NCBI GenBank assembly: GCA_002730365.1
Contig: PBZZ01000120.1
Location: forward strand, 1 to 11,711
DNA from: Deltaproteobacteria bacterium
GTDB taxonomy: Bacteria; SAR324; NAC60-12
DNA length: 11,711 nucleotides
Reading direction: 5' to 3'
The notes below the pieces were generated by a model that saw only the letters and a program-made list of their open reading frames with translations, searched no databases and was not told where the DNA came from. The translations under genes and the position numbers were made by a program. Below, in pieces: positions 7,449 to 11,711 of the stretch; within the stretch, counting starts at the first letter, position 1; each line of letters starts with the position of its first letter.

Positions 7449-10070
7449 TCAGTTTAAATTTTGAAGGTAGTTTTCAATCTGATTGGCCGCTTGCGCCAAA
7501 GCGTGGGGAAGTTTTTTGGGGGATTTGATGCCTGCCTGGGCCAAGTGAGGCTTGCCCCCACCCCGTCCATCTGCCAGTGCTGCAACTCGATTCACAATCT
7601 CAGCTGCCTTCGCTCCTCGATTGAGAATAGAGTCAGCTACCACACACAACAGAGTAGTCTTACCCTCAAGTTCTGCTCCTAGAAGCGCTATTCCTTCGAG
7701 TTCCTTCCGCAAGCAATCTCCCAAAGAACGCAACTCATCCATCGAAGTAGCATCCACCTTCATTGCTAGGAGAGGGACTCCAGCAACGGATCGAGCATTA
7801 GAAATCAAATCTTGGGCAGATCCCGCAGCTGATTGTTTCTTCAGTAGTTGCAGTTCCTTCTCAAGCTTTCTTTTCTCTTCCATCAAGTTGGCGACCTGTG
7901 CCCCTATACTCTCAGTCTGTACGTTGAGCAAGTGCTTCAATTCTTGAACTGCTTTGCTCTCATCTCGGCTGACCTCTTCTGCACGTTCACCAGTGACAGC
8001 AACAATTCGGCGGACTCCAGAGGAAATGGCCCCTTCAGAAACAATGCGGAAGGAACCAATCTCTCCAGTAGCTGAAGTGTGACATCCTCCACAAAGTTCG
8101 GACGAAAAATCATCTAATTGGACAACTCGAACCGTGTCTCCATATTTCTCCCCGAAGAGAGCTGTGACTCCACTATCCACTGCCTGGCGGTAACCAGTTT
8201 CAAAGACGTTCAGATCAATGTTTTCACGGATTTTCCGATTGACAAGCCGTTCGATTTCTTCAACTTGATCGCTGCTTAATCGCTCTGAGTGAGTGAAATC
8301 AAACCGGAGGTAATCTGGATGAACGATCGAACCCGCCTGGTTGACATGCTGACCTATGATTTGCTTCAGGGCCGCATGTAGCATATGAGTGCCTGTGTGG
8401 TTCCTAATTGTTGCCTTGCGTTTATCGACATCAATTCTAGCGATGACTAGCTCCGGCTCTGGCTTTTCACTGCCGTCACAAACATGAATGATCAAATTTC
8501 CTTCTTTGCGAACATCCACCACACTCCAAGTTCGTTGACCTTGCTGTATCGTGCCTTGGTCCGCGACCTGTCCTCCAGATTCAGCATAGAAGGGTGTTGT
8601 GTCCAGAGCAAACAACCAATGGCCCGATTCGTTCTGTGCAAAGCGCCGAATCCACGTTTCCACGTTGTAGGAATTGTACCCTATGAATCGAGAATGTGGT
8701 CCAACTTCCAATTCTTGCCACTCAATTTGAGCAGTCTGAAAACGAGCAGATTCACGAGCTTTGGTGCGTTGGACTTCCATACACACTTTGAAACCTGCAT
8801 CGTCCAACTCAAGTTGACGTTCTTCACAAATCAAACGAGTTAAATCAACTGGGAAGCCGTAGGTGTCATAAAGCTTGAACGCATCCTCGCCGCTGAGTTT
8901 TTTCTGAGAAATCGTAGCCGGCTGAGCCACCATCTGTTCAAAGATCTCTAAACCTCGATCGAGAGTATTACCGAAGCTCGCTTCTTCTGATTCGATCAGT
9001 CTGGAAATATGAGCTTGCTGCTGGCGAAGCTCCGGGAATGCGTCACCCATTACCTCAGCGAGGGTAGGCACCAACTTGTGAATGAACGGGGTTTCCATAC
9101 CAAGCACTCTACCGAAGCGAGTTGCCCGGCGCAGCATCCGGCGCAGCACATATCCACGACCTTCATTGGAGGGGATCGCACCATCAGCAATTGCAAAGCT
9201 CAAGGATCGAAGATGATCTGCAATCACTCGGTAAGCGACACCAATCTCTCCTTCAACATCTTGCGTTCCTGTGATTTCAGAAATGGCTTTGAGAATAGGA
9301 GTGAAAAGATCTGTGCTATAATTGGAATCAACACCTTGGAGTACACGACAAACTCTCTCCAACCCCATTCCCGTGTCTACACCTTTTGCTGGCAAAGGAG
9401 ACAGCTTGCTATCATTACCCCTGTTGAATTGAATGAAAACAAGGTTCCAAATTTCAATCACCCGAGCATCATCGGCATTGACCAACGGAGCCCCACTGCG
9501 ATCTTCTGTCATATCGATGTGAATCTCACTGCAGGGACCACATGGGCCCGTATCCCCCATTTCCCAGAAGTTTTCTTTCTTGCCAAAGAAATGGATATGA
9601 TCCGGATTGATATCTGTGCATCTTCTCCAGAGTTCCGCTGCTTCTTCATCAGGAGGTAAGCCATCCTGCTCATCACCACCAAAAACCGTGGCGTGAAGCC
9701 TAGTTTTGTCCAGGCCCCAAACTTCTGTCAACAGTTCCCAAGCCCAGCGTATTCCTTCTTCCTTAAAGTAGTCTCCAAAGGACCAATTACCCAACATCTC
9801 GAAGAATGTGTGGTGGTAGTTGTCCCGGCCCACATCTTCCAAGTCATTGTGTTTTCCACTGGCCCGGATGCATTTTTGAGAATTAGCTGCTCGATTGTAA
9901 TCGCGTGTTCCAGAGCCCAGAAAGACGTCCTTGAATTGGTTCATACCCGCATTGGCAAATAGCAATGTTGGGTCATCATTCGGTACAACTGGGGAGCTGC
10001 GCACAAATCGATGCTGACGTTCTTCAAAGAAACTTATGAATTCCTGACGGATCTGCTGGGATGTCTTCAC
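7449..10070 (-). CDS. alaS: Alanine-tRNA ligase
   Basis: This 873-residue class II synthetase charges tRNA-Ala in the cytoplasm and clears mischarged Ser/Gly. The aminoacylation core (about 1-460) includes FANAGMNQFKDVFLG (38-52), SQKCIRASGKHNDLEDVG (64-81), MGDTGPCGPCSEI (171-183) and the motif 3 segment GRGYVLRRMLRR (304-315). The editing domain has the zinc-site pairs H558/H562 (HTGTH) and C660/H664 (CGGCH). The usual family form of the second is CGGTH, so Cys663 is an unusual neighbour residue while the ligands are kept. A coiled coil follows at about 735-760, then a C-Ala domain ending with GGGKPHLAQAG. Length is normal. The GTG start at 10068-10070 has AGGAG 6 nt upstream and gives the family-typical N-terminus. 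It is 71 bp after rpsD and 11 bp before the lolC/E-like gene. Confidence 0.97.
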   Translation of the reverse strand: MKTSQQIRQEFISFFEERQHRFVRSSPVVPNDDPTLLFANAGMNQFKDVFLGSGTRDYNRAANSQKCIRASGKHNDLEDVGRDNYHHTFFEMLGNWSFGDYFKEEGIRWAWELLTEVWGLDKTRLHATVFGGDEQDGLPPDEEAAELWRRCTDINPDHIHFFGKKENFWEMGDTGPCGPCSEIHIDMTEDRSGAPLVNADDARVIEIWNLVFIQFNRGNDSKLSPLPAKGVDTGMGLERVCRVLQGVDSNYSTDLFTPILKAISEITGTQDVEGEIGVAYRVIADHLRSLSFAIADGAIPSNEGRGYVLRRMLRRATRFGRVLGMETPFIHKLVPTLAEVMGDAFPELRQQQAHISRLIESEEASFGNTLDRGLEIFEQMVAQPATISQKKLSGEDAFKLYDTYGFPVDLTRLICEERQLELDDAGFKVCMEVQRTKARESARFQTAQIEWQELEVGPHSRFIGYNSYNVETWIRRFAQNESGHWLFALDTTPFYAESGGQVADQGTIQQGQRTWSVVDVRKEGNLIIHVCDGSEKPEPELVIARIDVDKRKATIRNHTGTHMLHAALKQIIGQHVNQAGSIVHPDYLRFDFTHSERLSSDQVEEIERLVNRKIRENIDLNVFETGYRQAVDSGVTALFGEKYGDTVRVVQLDDFSSELCGGCHTSATGEIGSFRIVSEGAISSGVRRIVAVTGERAEEVSRDESKAVQELKHLLNVQTESIGAQVANLMEEKRKLEKELQLLKKQSAAGSAQDLISNARSVAGVPLLAMKVDATSMDELRSLGDCLRKELEGIALLGAELEGKTTLLCVVADSILNRGAKAAEIVNRVAALADGRGGGKPHLAQAGIKSPKKLPHALAQAANQIENYLQNLN

Positions 10071-10076
10071 GGGAGA

Positions 10077-10081
10077 CTCCT
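10077..10081 (-). promoter_or_regulatory. Ribosome binding site deciding the GTG start of alaS
   Basis: On the minus strand AGGAG stands 6 nt (TCTCCC) before the GTG at 10068-10070. The resulting N-terminus (MKTSQQIRQEFISFF) fits the AlaRS family, so GTG is well supported. Confidence 0.65.
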
Positions 10082-10103
10082 GGAATCAGAATCTGGGAAG
10101 GAG

Positions 10104-10125
10104 ATCCCCACTGGGCAGTAGGGAT
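10104..10125 (-). repeat. Nested hairpin between rpsD and alaS
   Basis: ATCCC/GGGAT outer arms and ACTG/CAGT inner arms form a compact stem with a single mismatch and a 2-base centre. It fills part of the 71-bp rpsD-alaS gap. No T tract follows on the minus strand (CTCCTTCCC comes next), so it is not a classical intrinsic terminator. It could be an RNA processing or stability element, or chance. Confidence 0.4.
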
Positions 10126-10141
10126 GGCTGGGATGTAAGTC

Positions 10142-10762
10142 TTACAGAGCCATGTATTCGACAACTAGGTGGTCTTCCACCTGGATTGGAATTTCTTCAC
10201 GCGCTGGAATCACAAGTAGCTTTCCAGTCATCCTGGACCCATCTCTTTCGATATAGCCCAGCTGCTGTTCTGAAAGTTCGAACCACTCTTTGTATTTTTC
10301 AATGCCCTTGCTGCGGTCACGTATTGTGATTTCGTCTCCAACGCGAACCTCGAAGGAAGGCTTATTGACATTTTTGCCATTGACCAAAATATGTCGATGG
10401 ACGACCATCTGACGCGCAGCTCTTAGGGTTGGCGAAAAGCCCATTCGGTAGACCATGTTGTCCAATCTACGCTCTAACAACTGAACCATGAAAACGTTAG
10501 TTTGCTCCTTTGATTTGGAGGCACGATCGTAATAGCGTTTCAGTTGTTTGGCAGTTACACCGTAGTAATGCTTCAACTTTTGGGTTTCCATCAACTGCAT
10601 GGCGAATGGCGACAGCTTGGCTCGTCGGCCTGCGCCGTGCTGACCAGGTCGATTCGGTCGGCGTTGAAGAGTGAGTGCAGCGCTAGGTGTGCCGATTAGA
10701 TTGACACCGAGTGCACGGCAGTGTTTGCGGAGAGTCTTGGTCTTAACAGTCATTGATTTCAC
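10142..10762 (-). CDS. rpsD: Small ribosomal subunit protein S4 (uS4), zinc-free type
   Basis: S4 binds 16S rRNA and nucleates 30S assembly. Seen: RRPNRPGQHGAGRRAKLSPF, then QLLERRLDNMVYRMGF and ARQMVVHRHILVNGKNVN (the S4 RNA-binding domain), GDEITIRD, and a C-terminus ending VEYMAL. About 203-206 residues is the normal size. The N-terminal region has only one Cys, so the four-Cys zinc site of many S4 proteins is missing. Such zinc-free S4 forms are known. The gene is not with the usual alpha-operon partners (rpsM, rpsK, rpoA) in this window, so it is either a relocated single gene or a second copy. The longest reading starts at GTG 10760-10762. ATG at 10751-10753 (MTVKTKTLRKHCRALG) is an equally good start and better fits family N-termini. 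Neither has a strong Shine-Dalgarno, which suits a regulated leader. S4 often controls its own messenger. Confidence 0.95.
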   Translation of the reverse strand: MKSMTVKTKTLRKHCRALGVNLIGTPSAALTLQRRPNRPGQHGAGRRAKLSPFAMQLMETQKLKHYYGVTAKQLKRYYDRASKSKEQTNVFMVQLLERRLDNMVYRMGFSPTLRAARQMVVHRHILVNGKNVNKPSFEVRVGDEITIRDRSKGIEKYKEWFELSEQQLGYIERDGSRMTGKLLVIPAREEIPIQVEDHLVVEYMAL

Positions 10763-10770
10763 TTTCTTTC

Positions 10771-10781
10771 AGATGGCATCT
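10771..10781. promoter_or_regulatory. Palindrome AGATGGCATCT near the rpsD start
   Basis: An 11-bp odd palindrome (AGATG-G-CATCT) lies 8 bp upstream of the GTG. It shares the core GATGNCATC with a second palindrome centred 67 bp away at 10843. It may be an operator-like pair or an RNA element; no binding protein is known from the sequence. Confidence 0.3.
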
Positions 10782-10836
10782 TACGGACTTTAGGAAAATT
10801 CAAGTTTAGGATTGAGATCGTGCTGAAAGCGAACGC

Positions 10837-10863
10837 GGGATGCCATCCCGAAGCATTTTCGGG
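10837..10863 (-). promoter_or_regulatory. Overlapping hairpins in the rpsD leader
   Basis: GGGATG-C-CATCCC (10837-10849) and CCCGAA-GCATT-TTCGGG (10847-10863) share the three bases 10847-10849, so in the rpsD leader RNA only one of the two stems can form fully at a time. They lie about 75-100 nt upstream of the rpsD start, downstream of the proposed promoter. This arrangement fits a conformational switch of the kind used in S4 autogenous control, but the fold here does not obviously match the known E. coli or Bacillus rpsD leaders. Confidence 0.4.
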
Positions 10864-10900
10864 TCTTTCCGTCATTCTTGAAAAATGCACGAAACCTAAA

Positions 10901-10929
10901 AATTTATTAAATTTTTCAAATAAAGTCAA
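10901..10929 (-). promoter_or_regulatory. rpsD: Candidate sigma70-like promoter of rpsD
   Basis: On the minus strand TTGACT (10924-10929) and TAAATT (10901-10906) are separated by 17 bp. The -35 box matches 5 of 6 bases and the -10 box 4 of 6. The -10 region is embedded in a 19-bp AT palindrome (AAAAATTT-ATT-AAATTTTT, 10898-10916). Transcription would start near 10894, giving a leader of about 130 nt before rpsD that contains the overlapping hairpins. Confidence 0.45.
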
Positions 10930-10990
10930 TGAACTAATGCAACATTCAGGACAGGAGAGAGGAGTTAAACAGAGAGGAAAAGTATGGAGA

Positions 10991-11711
10991 ATGATCTTCA
11001 AATGCCTTCTAAGATTGGTGCTTTCGATCAGCATCTTACTAATTTCGGTGTTGAGTTGGGGTGCAAGTATCGTTAAATGTTCAAAATCCGACTACGATGG
11101 TCTTTTACGGAACCCACAGCTTCAAGCTGAGGTCACAATCCTACGAGATCAGTGGGGAGTCCCTTACATCCAAGCCTCTCACTTAAATGATGCTTGGTTT
11201 GCTTTGGGATTCACGGTTGCTCAGGATCGCTTACCCCAGTTGGTCTGGTTCAAACTCCTTGGTCAGGGGAAACTTTCGTGGGTTCTGGGACTTTGGGAAC
11301 TTATGAAAAGAATCGATCTGTTGATGAGTGGATTTGAACTACATCAGGTTGGGAAACGGATGCTGGAATTAGCCAGCCCTGAAGCGAAACAGGCCTTCAG
11401 AGAATAATATGCTGGGGTAAATCTATTCTTGGAGAGGCAATCAGTATTGCCAATAGAGTTGGAATTGCTCCAACTGTCCGGTTATGAGATTGAGCCTTTT
11501 GCTGAAGAAGATCTGGTGGGGATGGTGGGTGTGATGGCTCTGCAACTCCACCTTGGTATGCGAGAGGGTTTACTGGCTGAAAAGCTCGCCCGAAAAGTAG
11601 GTGAAGAGAAGCTAAAAGAACTGTTCCCAAATTATCATGAAGGATCTCCAGCTGTTTTGTCCTCACCACTTTAAATTGGTCATCAATTTTCTCTCCCAAG
11701 AGATGAGATTA
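10991..11711 (+). pseudogene. Penicillin-acylase-family (Ntn-hydrolase) gene, 5' part, with two in-frame stops; runs off the window
   Basis: From ATG 10991 the first 138 codons give a signal peptide or signal anchor (MIFKCLLRLVLSISILLISV) followed by family motifs LRDQWGVPYIQA (about 51-62), AQDRLPQL (77-84), GQGKLSWVLG (91-100) and a helix ending SPEAKQAFRE. A TAA at 11405-11407 interrupts the frame. The same frame goes on with YAGVNLFLERQSVLPIELEL, which matches the family's (Y/A)xxGVNxFL...LPxEL region, then LFPNYHEGSPAVLSSPL before a second TAA at 11672-11674. The catalytic N-terminal Ser of the beta chain would lie beyond the window. Members hydrolyse amide bonds (penicillins, acyl-homoserine lactones) in the periplasm. 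Two stops in a conserved frame suggest decay. An upstream GTG at 10820 also opens the frame, but its first 57 residues look non-coding. The start has only a very close GGAGA. Confidence 0.75.

Noticed and set aside
9009..9659. 216-residue open frame on the plus strand inside alaS
   Set aside because: It lies wholly opposite conserved AlaRS sequence and shows no recognisable domain, so it is an antisense shadow.
10759..11034. 91-residue minus-strand open frame covering the rpsD leader
   Set aside because: It overlaps the rpsD start and the candidate promoter, has an odd composition and no family features. The leader interpretation explains the region better.
1..11711. Stop-codon reassignment or selenocysteine-type recoding to explain in-frame TAG and TAA codons
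   Set aside because: TAA ends most intact genes in the window, and the TAG case comes together with a frameshift. Gene decay is simpler.
1..11711. CRISPR arrays, insertion sequences, tRNA or rRNA genes, phage genes
   Set aside because: No regularly spaced repeats, transposase motifs, cloverleaf-like sequences or phage proteins were seen on either strand by reading.

Overview
The window looks like chromosomal DNA from a Gram-negative, glutathione-making bacterium of moderate GC content (mid-40s % by eye). The Gram-negative reading rests on a LolC/LolE-type lipoprotein-release permease, and glutathione synthesis rests on two adjacent biosynthesis genes. The lineage cannot be fixed by eye. The mix of a plant/alphaproteobacterial-type glutamate-cysteine ligase, a eukaryotic-type glutathione synthetase and a cysteine-poor S4 protein would fit a marine proteobacterial or SAR324-like genome, but that is only a guess.

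Layout from left to right. (a) 1-358 (+): the C-terminal remnant of a Bcr/CflA-like MFS drug transporter, broken by a frameshift and an in-frame TAG. (b) 489-2536 (-): a Gfo/Idh/MocA oxidoreductase downstream of an ArsR-type regulator fused to a SAM-dependent methyltransferase. (c) 2564-3364 (+): a classical short-chain dehydrogenase, diverging from the regulator with only 27 bp between the two start codons. (d) 3415-10762 (-): a co-directional block, read rpsD, alaS, a lolC/E-like permease, gshA (glutamate-cysteine ligase) and gss (eukaryotic-type glutathione synthetase). From alaS onward the gaps are 11, 21 and 3 bp, so these four genes are probably one operon, perhaps driven together with rpsD. 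(e) 10763-10990: the leader/intergenic region of rpsD, with a plausible promoter, two overlapping hairpins and two related short palindromes. (f) 10991-11711 (+): the 5' part of a penicillin-acylase-family gene with two in-frame TAA codons, running off the window.

How the genes fit together: gshA and gss give the complete two-step glutathione pathway and are nearly overlapping, so they are probably translationally coupled. They follow housekeeping genes for translation (S4, AlaRS) and envelope lipoprotein export. The ArsR-methyltransferase, the oxidoreductase and the SDR form a small regulatory/redox cluster of unknown substrate. Four of the seven intact minus-strand genes (oxidoreductase, lolC/E-like, alaS, rpsD) are read here with GTG starts. 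No tRNA, rRNA, CRISPR array, insertion sequence or phage gene was seen. I did not find a convincing new multi-gene system. The strongest points of interest are the bacterial eukaryotic-type glutathione synthetase, the rpsD leader structure, the very tight ArsR/SDR divergent promoter region, and the two decayed genes at the window edges.
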